Assembly: GCA_035628505.1 (NCBI GenBank)
Contig: DASPJR010000067.1
Coordinates: forward strand, 62,001 to 126,000
Reading direction: 5' to 3'
DNA from: DASPJR01 sp035628505
Lineage (GTDB): Bacteria; Planctomycetota; SZUA-567; H5-PLA8
Length of the DNA: 64,000 bases
Position 1 is the first letter of the stretch, and every line of letters starts with the position of its first letter. Both the position numbers and the translations under genes were made by a program. Shown here piece after piece: positions 39,589-47,111 of the stretch. Under the pieces are notes generated by a model. That model did not search any database, was not told where the DNA came from, and was given only the letters and a program-made list of their open reading frames with translations.

Positions 39589-40079
39589 GCCGCCTGTTCC
39601 TTCTTGCCCTTCTTCTTGCTCTTCTTCTCTTCCTTCACCGCTTCAGGTCCCAGCACCACCGTGATGTGGCTCATGCGGCGCAGGATCGGGCGGGCGCGGC
39701 CCATTGGGCCAGCCAGGAAGCGCTTCAACCGCGGGCCTTCGTCCGCGTAGCACTCAGCGACGATCAGCTCGTCCGGGCTGACCTGCCCTTCGCTCTTCAC
39801 GTCCGCGTTGCCCAGCGCGCTCAGAACCAGACGGTCCAGGTAGTACGCGGCGCGCTTACTCGAATAGCGCAGGATTTCGCGCGCGCGATCCACTTTCTGG
39901 CCGCGGATCTGGTCGACGACCAGGCGCACCTTCTGCGGCGCGATGCGGATGTTGCGCAGCGTCGCGCCGTAGTAGCCTTCCGGGTAGACCAGCTTGGCCG
40001 TCGGCGCCTTTTCGTTGCCGGGGTGCTTGCGCTCAACCCGCTTCTGACTGACTTCCTTGCTGCGTACGATGTGTGACAT
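39585..40079 (-). CDS. rplV: 50S ribosomal protein L22 with terminal extensions
   Basis: Lines the exit tunnel. The 164 residues contain the core (GATLRNIRIAPQKVRLVVDQ, RAREILRYSSKRAAYYLDRL, ECYADEGPRLKRFLAGPMGR, ARPILRRMSHITVVL). A 40-residue N-terminal extension and a Lys-rich tail (KEEKKSKKKGKKEQAA) exceed the usual 110. Its stop codon lies inside a 35-bp direct repeat. It sits between rpsS and rpsC. Confidence 0.97.
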   Translation of the reverse strand: MSHIVRSKEVSQKRVERKHPGNEKAPTAKLVYPEGYYGATLRNIRIAPQKVRLVVDQIRGQKVDRAREILRYSSKRAAYYLDRLVLSALGNADVKSEGQVSPDELIVAECYADEGPRLKRFLAGPMGRARPILRRMSHITVVLGPEAVKEEKKSKKKGKKEQAA

Positions 40080-40145
40080 TGCTTATCTTTCCTGTCCGCT
40101 ATAGTCCGGTTCGCTTCTGTCCGCGGGGCGTTTACGCCGCGCTGC

Positions 40146-40457
40146 TTAAGCCTTTGCCGCCGGGGCCGGAGCTGCTGCAGCCGGTTTGGCTGCGCCGCCG
40201 GCGCCCGAGTGGCCGCGGAACACGCGCGTGGGCGAAAACTCGCCCAGCTTGTGGCCGACCATTTCTTCCGTCACGTAGACTTTCAGGTGCTGCTTGCCGT
40301 TGTGGACCATGAAGGTGTGGCCGACGAAGTCGGGAGTCACCGTGCAGGCCCGCGCCCAGGTCTTGATCGGATCGCGCGCGCCGGTGTCCTTCTGCTTCAT
40401 GACCTTCTTCAGCAGCTTCTCGTCCACATAGGGACCTTTTTTCATCGAACGTGACAT
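40146..40457 (-). CDS. rpsS: 30S ribosomal protein S19
   Basis: Small-subunit head protein contacting S13. The 103 residues show MSRSMKKGPYVDEKLLKKVM, WARACTVTPDFVGHTFMVHNGKQ in sections, VTEEMVGHKLGEFSPTRVFRGH, and an Ala/Pro tail (GGAAKPAAAAPAPAAKA) in place of the usual basic end. It lies between rplB and rplV with a heptamer palindrome upstream. Confidence 0.98.
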   Translation of the reverse strand: MSRSMKKGPYVDEKLLKKVMKQKDTGARDPIKTWARACTVTPDFVGHTFMVHNGKQHLKVYVTEEMVGHKLGEFSPTRVFRGHSGAGGAAKPAAAAPAPAAKA

Positions 40458-40477
40458 CTGTTGTAACTCCGCTTTTT

Positions 40478-40560
40478 TGGTTTCTGGTCTCTAGTTTCTG
40501 GTTTCTGGTTTCCGGTTCGCTGGCGGTTAACCAGAAACCAGGAACCCCAAACCGTAAACC
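40478..40560. repeat. Inverted repeat of TTTCTGG heptamers (copy 8)
   Basis: Left arm GGTTTCTGGTCTCTAGTTTC, right arm AACCAGAAACCAGGAACCCC. It lies between rplB and rpsS. Confidence 0.92.
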
Positions 40561-40567
40561 GTCGTTA

Positions 40568-41419
40568 CTACATTGACGACTGCTGCGCCGAACCCTTGCG
40601 GCGCCGGATAATCTGGTTGTTCGTTCGCGCCTTCGGCTTGCGCGTCTTGCCGCCCTTGGACAGCACGCCCGAGCGCGACTGCGGAATGTGGCCCTTGCTG
40701 CGGCCTGAACCGCCGCCCATCGGATGATCCACCGGATTCATCGCCGAGCCGCGGCCCTGCGGACGCTTGCCGAACATGTGGCGGTTGCGGCCGGCTTTAC
40801 CGACCGAGACGTTCTGGTGATCGAGATTGCCGATCTGTCCGACCGTCGCGCGGCACAATTCGGGAACGAAACGCACTTCGCCCGAGGGCAGCACGATCGT
40901 GGCTTTGCCGCCTTCGCGGGCCAGCAGGCGGGCTTCGCCGCCGGCTGCGCGCACCATCTTGCCGCCGGCGCCCGGCTGCAGTTCGATGCAGTGAATCTGC
41001 GTGGAGAGCGGCATGTTCTTGAGCGGCATCGCGTTTCCGACGTCCGGCTCAACACGCTCGCCCGAGACAACCGTCTGGCCGACTTTCAGGTTCAGCGGCG
41101 CGAGGATGTAGCGCTTCTCGCCGTCCTGGTAGTGCAGCAACGCAATAAACGCGGAGCGGATCGGATCGTATTCGATACCGGCGACCTTGGCCGGGATGCC
41201 GTCCTTGTCGCGCTTGTAGTCGATGATGCGGTAGAGCTTCGTGTAGCTGCTCTGCATCGCGCGGTTGGTGATGCGGCCGTTGGAATTGCGGCCGCCCGTG
41301 CGCGGCAGGCGCTCGATGAGCGTCTTTTCCGGCGTGCCCTTGGTCAGTTCCTTGCGGAAATCAATGACCGACGCATTGCGCCGTCCTGCGGTCATCGGTC
41401 TGTAGAATTTCAACGGCAT
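40568..41419 (-). CDS. rplB: 50S ribosomal protein L2
   Basis: Core large-subunit protein needed for peptidyl transfer and subunit joining. The 283 residues contain MPLKFYRPMTAGRRNASVID, GRNSNGRITNRA, YILAPLNLKVGQTVVSG, GNAMPLKNMPLSTQIHCIEL and the catalytic-centre segment RGSAMNPVDHPMGGGSG with its conserved His. It lies between lepB and rpsS; lepB separates it from rplW, which is unusual. Confidence 0.98.
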   Translation of the reverse strand: MPLKFYRPMTAGRRNASVIDFRKELTKGTPEKTLIERLPRTGGRNSNGRITNRAMQSSYTKLYRIIDYKRDKDGIPAKVAGIEYDPIRSAFIALLHYQDGEKRYILAPLNLKVGQTVVSGERVEPDVGNAMPLKNMPLSTQIHCIELQPGAGGKMVRAAGGEARLLAREGGKATIVLPSGEVRFVPELCRATVGQIGNLDHQNVSVGKAGRNRHMFGKRPQGRGSAMNPVDHPMGGGSGRSKGHIPQSRSGVLSKGGKTRKPKARTNNQIIRRRKGSAQQSSM

Positions 41420-41430
41420 GGGTGTTACTC

Positions 41431-41521
41431 CAGTTTCTTAGTTTCTGGTTTCTGGTTTCTGGTTTCTGGTTCACTGCGTCCTGGCTGTTAACCAGAACCC
41501 AGAAACTAGAAACCCGAAACC
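41431..41521. repeat. Inverted repeat of TTTCTGG heptamers (copy 9)
   Basis: The left arm holds at least four tandem units (GTTTCTGGTTTCTGGTTTCT...), the right arm AACCAGAACCCAGAAACTAG. It lies between lepB and rplB, ending at the lepB stop. Confidence 0.93.
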
Positions 41522-42261
41522 TATTTCCGTCCGTACCAGGTCCAGTCTTTCCACGGCCAGAAGCGCAGCCTGACCAGCCCCCGGATCTGCCTGCGGGCCA
41601 CGAACCCGAGAGTCTCGCGGCCCATGAATGTCGTTTCGTCGATCCGGCTGTCCTTGCTGTCTTCCCGGTTGTCGCCCATCACGAAATACTGCCGGGGCGG
41701 CACGACGAACACCGATCTGTATGCCGGATCGCGCAGCCGGTTGGCGTACGTCGGTCCGAAACTGTCCTCGATCTTCTGGCCGTTAACGAACACAGCCCCG
41801 TCCTGAATCTCCACCGTCTCGCCGGGCAGCCCAATCACGCGCTTGATGTAGTCTTTGGGCACGCGCGGCGAACTGCGCGAATCCATGGCTTCAAAGACCA
41901 CAACGTCGTAGCGGCGAATGTCTCCCAGCCGGTACGTCAACTTGTCGATCAACAGCCGGTCGCCGTGGAAAAAGGTCTTTTCCATCGAGCGTCCGTCGAC
42001 GATCGAGATCTGAAAGAGGAAGACGTAAATCAGCAGGGCCCAGATTCCAGCCCGCATCAATAACTCGACCCACTCTTTCAGCGCCGACTGGGCATCTTCT
42101 TCGTCGTCCTGCCCTGCCCCGTCTGGCGTTTTCACTTCTTCGGGCGTTTCGGGCGGCTTCTCCGGCACAGCGATCGTGCCAGCCCCCGTCTCTCCCGTAC
42201 TGCCTTGCACCGCGAACTCGGGCGCCTTTACTTCAAGCTTCTCAGCAGGCCGGTCATCCAT
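41521..42261 (-). CDS. lepB: Signal peptidase I inside the ribosomal operon
   Basis: Membrane serine protease that cleaves Sec signal peptides. Starting at ATG 42261 (MDDRPAEKLEV) gives 246 residues: a hydrophilic N-terminus of about 60, one transmembrane helix (about 70-88) and the catalytic domain. The nucleophile Ser92 is in VDGRSMEKTF and the general base Lys140 in DYIKRVIGLPGE; the MGDNREDSKDSR box follows. It lies between rplW and rplB, in the same orientation, where no other gene is normally found. A frame extension upstream reads into a TGCATNA repeat. Confidence 0.95.
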   Translation of the reverse strand: MDDRPAEKLEVKAPEFAVQGSTGETGAGTIAVPEKPPETPEEVKTPDGAGQDDEEDAQSALKEWVELLMRAGIWALLIYVFLFQISIVDGRSMEKTFFHGDRLLIDKLTYRLGDIRRYDVVVFEAMDSRSSPRVPKDYIKRVIGLPGETVEIQDGAVFVNGQKIEDSFGPTYANRLRDPAYRSVFVVPPRQYFVMGDNREDSKDSRIDETTFMGRETLGFVARRQIRGLVRLRFWPWKDWTWYGRK

Positions 42262-42302
42262 ACCGCCGAATCCCGCTTTAACGATGCCAAATGCAGACTG
42301 CC

Positions 42303-42331
42303 TTTCATGCATTATGCATCATGCATTACGT
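42303..42331. repeat. TGCATNA heptamer repeat
   Basis: TTTCATGCATTATGCATCAT followed by GCATTACG. Same family as 33585 and 47620. It lies in the rplW-lepB gap. Confidence 0.8.
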
Positions 42332-42332
42332 A

Positions 42333-42674
42333 CTAGATCAGCTCGATCTGCTTCGAACCCTTGGCCAGTCGGATCACGGCCTTCTTCTTCATGCGCGTGA
42401 AGCCCGGCTTGCGGCCGCCGCCGCGGAACGCTTTCGCGCGCGGCTTGACGATCATGGTGTTGATCGTTTCGACCTGCACGCCAAACGCGGCCTCAACGGC
42501 CTTCTTGATCTGCTGCTTGTTGGCTTTCACGTGAACTTCGAACGTGTAGCGCTTCTGGCTCGGATCTTCTTCGCCGCCGGCCGAGGCCATGTCATGGCTC
42601 TTTTCGGTCAGCACGGGGCGGCGGAGGACCGCGTAGGGATCTGAAAGATGCTGCGATGCGCGATTATGGCTCAT
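42333..42674 (-). CDS. rplW: 50S ribosomal protein L23
   Basis: Exit-tunnel docking site for trigger factor and SRP. The 113 residues include VLRRPVLTEKSHDMASAGG, RYTFEVHVKANKQQIKKAVE, FGVQVETINTMIVKPRAK and a basic C-terminus. Its start overlaps the rplD stop by 4 nt (ATGA), the only overlapping pair in the superoperon, implying translational coupling with L4. Confidence 0.98.
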   Translation of the reverse strand: MSHNRASQHLSDPYAVLRRPVLTEKSHDMASAGGEEDPSQKRYTFEVHVKANKQQIKKAVEAAFGVQVETINTMIVKPRAKAFRGGGRKPGFTRMKKKAVIRLAKGSKQIELI

Positions 42675-43297
42675 GCCTTCACCACCTCTGCAAGGTGTTC
42701 CATTGTTTCTTTGGTCAGGAGAACGTTTTTGTGCTTGAGGACGTCGTAGGCGTTAAGATTTCGGGCGGGGATGATGCGGCACTTCTCGATATTTCGGACC
42801 GACTTGACCAGCGCCGTGGCCGGCGTACGGACGGCGACCAGACAGGTGCCGGCGTCGAGGCCCAGGGCCTTAAGAGCCGTTGTGAAGCGCTTGGTTTTCG
42901 GGGTGTCGTAAGCGAGTGTGTCGATGACTTTGAGCTGCTTGTCGAGAATCTTCGAGAGAATCGCGGACTTCAAGGCTTCGCGGCGCATGCGCACCGGCAT
43001 ATCCTTGTGGTAGTCGCGCGGCTTGGGGCCGAAGGAGTTACCACCGCCGCGCCACAGGGGCGAGCGCTTCATACCGGCGCGGGCGCGCCCAGTATGCTTC
43101 TGCTTCCAGGGCTTGGCGCCTGAACCGCTGCGCTGCGCCTTGGAGCGCGTGGCATGAGTTCCGACGCGAAGGTTGGCTTCAGCGCGGATCACAGCCTGGT
43201 GCAGCAGCTTGGTGCGGACCTTCTCGCCCAGCATCTTTTCGTCAAACGCGAGCGTGCCGACTTCCTTGCCCTGCTCGTTAAAAATCGGAATATTCAT
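42671..43297 (-). CDS. rplD: 50S ribosomal protein L4
   Basis: Early 23S rRNA binder; in E. coli it also represses its own operon. ATG 43297 (MNIPIFNEQGKEVGTLAFDE) with GGGGAAAG upstream gives 208 residues, the usual length. Core motifs include TKLLHQAVIRAEANLRVGTH, WKQKHTGRARAG, SPLWRGGGNSFGPKPRDY and LNAYDVLKHKNVLLTKETME. It is the first gene of the superoperon here: rpsJ and rplC are not upstream. A highly structured leader precedes it, so L4 feedback on the leader is a reasonable hypothesis. Confidence 0.98.
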   Translation of the reverse strand: MNIPIFNEQGKEVGTLAFDEKMLGEKVRTKLLHQAVIRAEANLRVGTHATRSKAQRSGSGAKPWKQKHTGRARAGMKRSPLWRGGGNSFGPKPRDYHKDMPVRMRREALKSAILSKILDKQLKVIDTLAYDTPKTKRFTTALKALGLDAGTCLVAVRTPATALVKSVRNIEKCRIIPARNLNAYDVLKHKNVLLTKETMEHLAEVVKA

Positions 43298-43313
43298 TTT
43301 CTTTCCCCAAAAC

Positions 43314-43512
43314 AAAAAAGCCGACGTCATCGAGACTTCTGGTTAAGGCGTCCGCGTTTTACGCGGTTTGTGCCTTTCCGAAGCACTCTATGACTTCGAC
43401 CCTAAGGTCTTGCACTTGCCTCGGGCTTTGAACTTACGGGTGTCAATCCCGCTTTCAAGCCCTGGAGGTTTTACTGCTACAACCCCGTAGGGACTGCCCA
43501 ATCTACAGTCCC
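43314..43512 (-). promoter_or_regulatory. Structured 5' leader RNA / attenuator of the ribosomal operon
   Basis: Reading leftward: hairpin GGGACTG/CAGTCCC (43512-43490); GGGGTT/AACC-T-CC (43486-43464); a long stem GGGCTT-GAA/TTC-A-AAGCCC enclosing CGGG/CCCG (43462-43423); GACC-TTAG-GGTC (43409-43398); GTGCTT/AGGCAC (43386-43370); CCGCG-TAAAA-CGCGG (43366-43352). GTCGAAGTCAT (43400-43390) can pair with ATGACGTCGGC (43330-43320) at 10 of 11 positions including one G-U, directly followed by TTTTTT (43319-43314). That closing helix competes with the GACC/GGTC hairpin, as expected for terminator versus antiterminator. rplD begins 16 nt after the U-tract. No known leader family was recognised. Confidence 0.6.
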
Positions 43513-43527
43513 CGGTGCGTTCGTCAA
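43500..43527 (-). promoter_or_regulatory. Candidate promoter of the ribosomal superoperon
   Basis: On the minus strand TTGACG (43527-43522), 16-bp spacer, TAGATT (43505-43500). Spacing equals that of other promoters in the window. Transcription would start near 43493, so the first hairpin of the leader (43490-43512) would lie partly outside the RNA. Confidence 0.5.
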
Positions 43528-43586
43528 GCCGGATTCAGTTATTTTTCGCGTTTCTTGACCCTTCAGGCACTTATTTTAACGACTTC

Positions 43587-43711
43587 AACGCAAAGACGCA
43601 GAGAACGCAGAGGCCGCAGAGGAAGGATGAAAGTGGATTCGTATCGGTGCGCCAGCCGGACAGGCGGTCCTCCCTCGCCTTGCGGGAGGGAGTTAGAGGG
43701 AGGGGTTGGCC
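43587..43711. repeat. Repeat remnants upstream of the ribosomal operon
   Basis: A single arm of CGCAGAGAA-type units (43589-43623: AACGCAAAGACGCAGAGAAC and on) is followed by a GC-rich palindrome CCTCCCTCGCCTTGCGGGAG + GGAG (43669-43692). Both belong to families seen elsewhere in the window. No gene is visible between 43530 and 43800. Confidence 0.65.
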
Positions 43712-43800
43712 ATGAAAAAAGGTGTATGTACAAGGAAACTGAACAGAATTTAAAGTCTCAAAGGTTTATTTGAAAGCAGAGAAGGATTTCAACCGCCGCT

Positions 43801-44406
43801 TTACTGTGCTTCATTACTCGAATCTAACACGACAATCTTCAACGTCTGCTTTGTCGGACCTGACGCAAGAATCTCTTTATCCGGTAAAATCTCATCGAGA
43901 TAGAAAGCTATGTTCCGCAACATTTCACAAGAGAGCTCATCGTGAAGATACTGCCATGCGAGTCGGACTGTTGCTTTGCTTACTTTGTTTGTTACCTCCT
44001 CGACACCGACGTTTCCTTTGACAATCTTTTTGCGTCCATCAATGATCAACAAACACGAGGTTTGCATTCCATCTAGACAGGCGAATCCGCGATCCTCAAA
44101 GTTGATCTCGGTTAACTTTTGGATGACTGCCCAGTACTGCGTAAAATCGGTAAATGTGATCGCCACGGAGCGTTCATGTATTTGCAACTTTCCTGATCCA
44201 CCAGAGCCCCACAAACTCTCTTTTACAAAGCCGATTAAATGTACAGTGGACTCGCTTCCAGACGCATGGATTGTGATGCAAACTTCTGGGTGAAAGGAAG
44301 GAAGAAAAAGGATGCGCACAGCGTTGGCCGGCGGAAGATTGTCGAAACCGCCAATGCCAAGCGCGCCACAGATGTTTTCAGCGGTATACTCGTCAGGCTG
44401 GGTCAT
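43801..44406 (-). CDS. Hypothetical protein, 201 residues, AT-rich gene
   Basis: Not recognised. A soluble protein beginning MTQPDEYTAENICGALGIGG, with alternating beta-like segments (VRILFLPSF, VCITIHASG, SVAITFTDF) and a helical C-terminal half (KATVRLAWQYLHDELSCEML). No signal peptide or membrane helix. The gene is markedly more AT-rich than the surrounding ribosomal and hut genes, as are the unknown genes at 10276 and 17030, suggesting recent acquisition. It lies alone, upstream of the ribosomal promoter and in the same orientation. Function unknown. Confidence 0.7.
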   Translation of the reverse strand: MTQPDEYTAENICGALGIGGFDNLPPANAVRILFLPSFHPEVCITIHASGSESTVHLIGFVKESLWGSGGSGKLQIHERSVAITFTDFTQYWAVIQKLTEINFEDRGFACLDGMQTSCLLIIDGRKKIVKGNVGVEEVTNKVSKATVRLAWQYLHDELSCEMLRNIAFYLDEILPDKEILASGPTKQTLKIVVLDSSNEAQ

Positions 44407-44524
44407 CGTTGCCTCGCTAACTTAGCTGAGTGCCGCGCTCATACTTAACACCATCGTTTCTTGCCTAAGAAATCGGCAATGGTGAGAATCGCCGCTTCAA
44501 TGCCGTGCGCGTCGGCGGCCGATT

Positions 44525-45790
44525 TTACGGCCGTGTACTGCAAACCTGCCCACGCTTGATCACCGTCTGAACCGGATTGCCGCCGATGTGATAGCCCAGA
44601 TGCAGGTAGCTGGGGCCCTTTAGAATAACGATGTCGGCCAGTTTGCCCGGCATCAGCGAACCGATCTCCTTCTCGCGCCGGATCGCCGCGGCGGCGTTGA
44701 TGGTGATTCCAATCAACGCCTCCGCTGGACTCATCTTCATTTCGTACACGGCCAGCGCGAAAGCGAAGGGCAGCGATTCGCAGTAGCAGTTGGGATTGAA
44801 GTCGCTGCCAATTGCGACGGGAACTCCCGCGTCGATCCAGCGCCTGGCCTCAGCGTATTTCACACGCAGAACGAACGGCGTGCCGGGCAGAAAAACTGCG
44901 ATGGTGCCCGCACGCTTCATGGCGGCGATACTGGCCTCGTCCGTGAAAAGCAGATGGTCTGCCGAGACAGCGCCGAGCTCCGCAGCCAGTTTCGCTCCGC
45001 CGAGCAGGCACATTTCATCGGCGTGAACTTTAACGCGCAGGTTCGCTTTCTTTCCGGCTTCGAGAACGCGGCGGCTCTGTTCAACAGAGAAGATGCCGCC
45101 CTCGCAGAAAACGTCGACGAATTCAGCCAGTTTCGCAAGCTTGGGCGTGGCTTTCACGGCCGCGTCGACCATCTGATCGGCCGTCATCGCCTGCGGCACC
45201 GCGTGAGCGAACATCAGCGTGGCGACGACGTCGACCGGATGTCGCCTGGGGCCGATGTTTGCGGCGCGGATGACTTCGAGCATCTTTGCTTCGCTGCTCT
45301 CGTCGAGCCCGTAGCCGCTCTTGCATTCCATGGTTGTCGTGCCATACGAAAGCGCCGCACTCAGCCGCGCGCGAAAACCGCGCAGCAGTTCTGCCGGAGT
45401 GGCCTCGCGCACGTGCCGCACTGTTTTCAGAATGCCGCCGCCGGACTCCAGAATCTCGCGGTAGCTTCGTCCGGACAGCCGCTGCGCATATTCATCGCTG
45501 CGGTCACCGGCGAATACGGGATGCGCGTGGCAGTCGACCAGGCCGGGAATGACGGAGTGCCCGCCGGCATCGATGACCCGCGCAGCCTTCGCGGCTTTGC
45601 GATTGCGCGCGAGCACCTCGTCGTTTGGGCCCACATCGACGATGTGCTCGCCTTCGCAGTAAATGGCGCCATCAGGAATGATTTCAAGCTGGCCCTGGGC
45701 CCGGCCGCTCCGCGCCTTGTCAGCACCTGCAACGGTGACCAGTTCGTGCGCATTGCGGATCAGCAGGCTGTGCGGTTTGGAGGTCTTCAT
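44525..45790 (-). CDS. hutI: Imidazolonepropionase
   Basis: Third enzyme of histidine degradation, hydrolysing imidazolonepropionate to formiminoglutamate. ATG 45790 (MKTSKPHSLLIRNAHELVTV) gives 421 residues. Metal and substrate motifs of the amidohydrolase fold are present: DCHAHPVFAGDR, a central KSGYGLD, VKVHADE, SADHLLF and GSDFNPNCY (usual GTDxNPG). No hutU, hutH or formimidoyl enzyme gene is near, so the rest of the pathway is elsewhere or the enzyme serves another imidazolone substrate. Length matches the family. Confidence 0.94.
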   Translation of the reverse strand: MKTSKPHSLLIRNAHELVTVAGADKARSGRAQGQLEIIPDGAIYCEGEHIVDVGPNDEVLARNRKAAKAARVIDAGGHSVIPGLVDCHAHPVFAGDRSDEYAQRLSGRSYREILESGGGILKTVRHVREATPAELLRGFRARLSAALSYGTTTMECKSGYGLDESSEAKMLEVIRAANIGPRRHPVDVVATLMFAHAVPQAMTADQMVDAAVKATPKLAKLAEFVDVFCEGGIFSVEQSRRVLEAGKKANLRVKVHADEMCLLGGAKLAAELGAVSADHLLFTDEASIAAMKRAGTIAVFLPGTPFVLRVKYAEARRWIDAGVPVAIGSDFNPNCYCESLPFAFALAVYEMKMSPAEALIGITINAAAAIRREKEIGSLMPGKLADIVILKGPSYLHLGYHIGGNPVQTVIKRGQVCSTRP

Positions 45791-45805
45791 CGTCCAAATA
45801 CATCT

Positions 45806-45835
45806 ACCACAGAGGACACAGAAGGGCATAGCGTG
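45806..45835. repeat. Single arm of the CACAGAG repeat family
   Basis: CTACCACAGAGGACACAGAA followed by GGGCATAG. It lies just upstream of hutI. Confidence 0.55.
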
Positions 45836-45844
45836 AACCTGAAC

Positions 45845-46008
45845 TAAAAAATCCGAATCTCGAAATTCGAAATCCGAAACAATTCTTCAAATCCAAATAT
45901 CGAATGCTCTAAACTGCCAGGCGCCACTTGGTTTTGAACGTTTAGGATTCGAATTTTGAATTTGTTTCGAATTTCGAATTTCGTGCTTCGAGTTTCGCCA
46001 CACCCTGT
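45845..46008. repeat. Inverted repeat of TTCGAAA-type heptamers
   Basis: Left arm AATCTCGAAATTCGAAATCC, right arm GTTTCGAATTTCGAATTTCG. Units are CGAAATN 7-mers. It fills the divergent hutI / TrpD2-like gap. Confidence 0.9.
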
Positions 46009-46062
46009 GGTGAAAAATCATTAGTGCTGAATCTGTGCACCCCTTTTGCTATGATGGCTGCC

Positions 46063-47109
46063 ATGGACGAGCGGATCGAAAAGTTCAAGGAATTCATCGG
46101 CATCGTCGGCCGGGGCGAAAAGCGTGCTAAAGCGCTCTCCTTCGACGCGGCGCGCGAAGCGATGGGCATGATTCTCGACGGTGTAGCCGATCCCGAGCAG
46201 CGCGGCGCGTTTCTGCTCGCCTGCCGCATCCGGGGTGAGGACCCTGTTGAGATGGCCGGCTTCGTCGCGGCGATGCAGGACCGCTTTACGCCACTGCGCT
46301 CGGAAGCCAGCAATCTGATCAGTATCGGACACCCGTACGACGGCCGGGAAGACACGTTTATCATGGGTGCCGGCGCGACACTCCTCGCGGCTGCTGCGGG
46401 CGCGAAAGTTGTCCTGCACAGCGCCGGACGCGTGCCAAGCAAGCATGCGCCCGGTGTCGCCGACGTGCTGCAGGCGCTGGGCCTGCCAGTCCATCTCGGG
46501 ACGTCCGACGCCGGCGGGTTTCTCACCGCGCATGGATTCGTGCATGTCGATACGCGACAGTTCATGCCGAGCTGGAACGGCCAATTGGAGATCCGCGAGA
46601 AGATCGGCCTGCGTCTGCCCTTCTCCAGCGCCGAAAAGCTGCTCGATCCCTGCGGGTGCCGCAACGTCATGGCTGGCATCGCGCACGGGCCTTATCTAGC
46701 CAAGATGAGCGGCGCGCTGCAGCAGTTAAAAGTCAAACGCGGGTTGATCGTCCAGGGCCTTGAAGGCAGCTGTGATCTCTCACCGCAACACGCGACGCGC
46801 GCAGCCGAGATCAATGGCGAGGCCCTGACGGAAGTAACGATCGATCCCAAGTCGCTGGGCATCGAACCGATGCTGGAGGTTCGCGCGGTCGGCGCCGATC
46901 CGCAGGTCTGCGCGGCCCTGACACGCGATGCGTTCGAACTGAAAGCCGACGAGCGTTCGCGCGGAGCCGCTGAAGCGATCGCCTTGAATGCAGCCGTTAT
47001 TCTCTGGAGTTCCGGCGTGAGCGCCGATGTCACGAGCGGCCTCGAGAAGGCACGCGCGACGCTGAAGTCCGGCGCCGCCGCGGAGATGCTCGCCGCGCTG
47101 AAGCATTAA
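46063..47109 (+). CDS. TrpD2-like (anthranilate phosphoribosyltransferase family) protein
   Basis: A 348-residue protein of the glycosyltransferase family 3 fold. The N-terminal helical domain (MDERIEKFKEFIGIVGRGEK, EQRGAFLLACRIRGEDPVEM) is TrpD-like. The phosphate/PRPP region reads FIMGAGATLLAAAAGAKVVL and HSAGRVPSKHAPGVADVLQA; the GTGGD motif of true TrpD is missing and the second motif is altered. This fits the YbiB/TrpD2 branch, which binds nucleic acid and is not a tryptophan enzyme. The start is uncertain (ATGs at 46051, 46054 and 46063, none with a strong ribosome site). No trp genes are adjacent. Confidence 0.75.
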   Translation: MDERIEKFKEFIGIVGRGEKRAKALSFDAAREAMGMILDGVADPEQRGAFLLACRIRGEDPVEMAGFVAAMQDRFTPLRSEASNLISIGHPYDGREDTFIMGAGATLLAAAAGAKVVLHSAGRVPSKHAPGVADVLQALGLPVHLGTSDAGGFLTAHGFVHVDTRQFMPSWNGQLEIREKIGLRLPFSSAEKLLDPCGCRNVMAGIAHGPYLAKMSGALQQLKVKRGLIVQGLEGSCDLSPQHATRAAEINGEALTEVTIDPKSLGIEPMLEVRAVGADPQVCAALTRDAFELKADERSRGAAEAIALNAAVILWSSGVSADVTSGLEKARATLKSGAAAEMLAALKH

Positions 47110-47111
47110 GA

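Noticed and set aside
43314..43512. tmRNA, RNase P RNA or 6S RNA in the rplD leader
   Set aside because: No alanyl tRNA-like ends, no P4/GAGGAAAGUC-type core and no long single hairpin with bubble.
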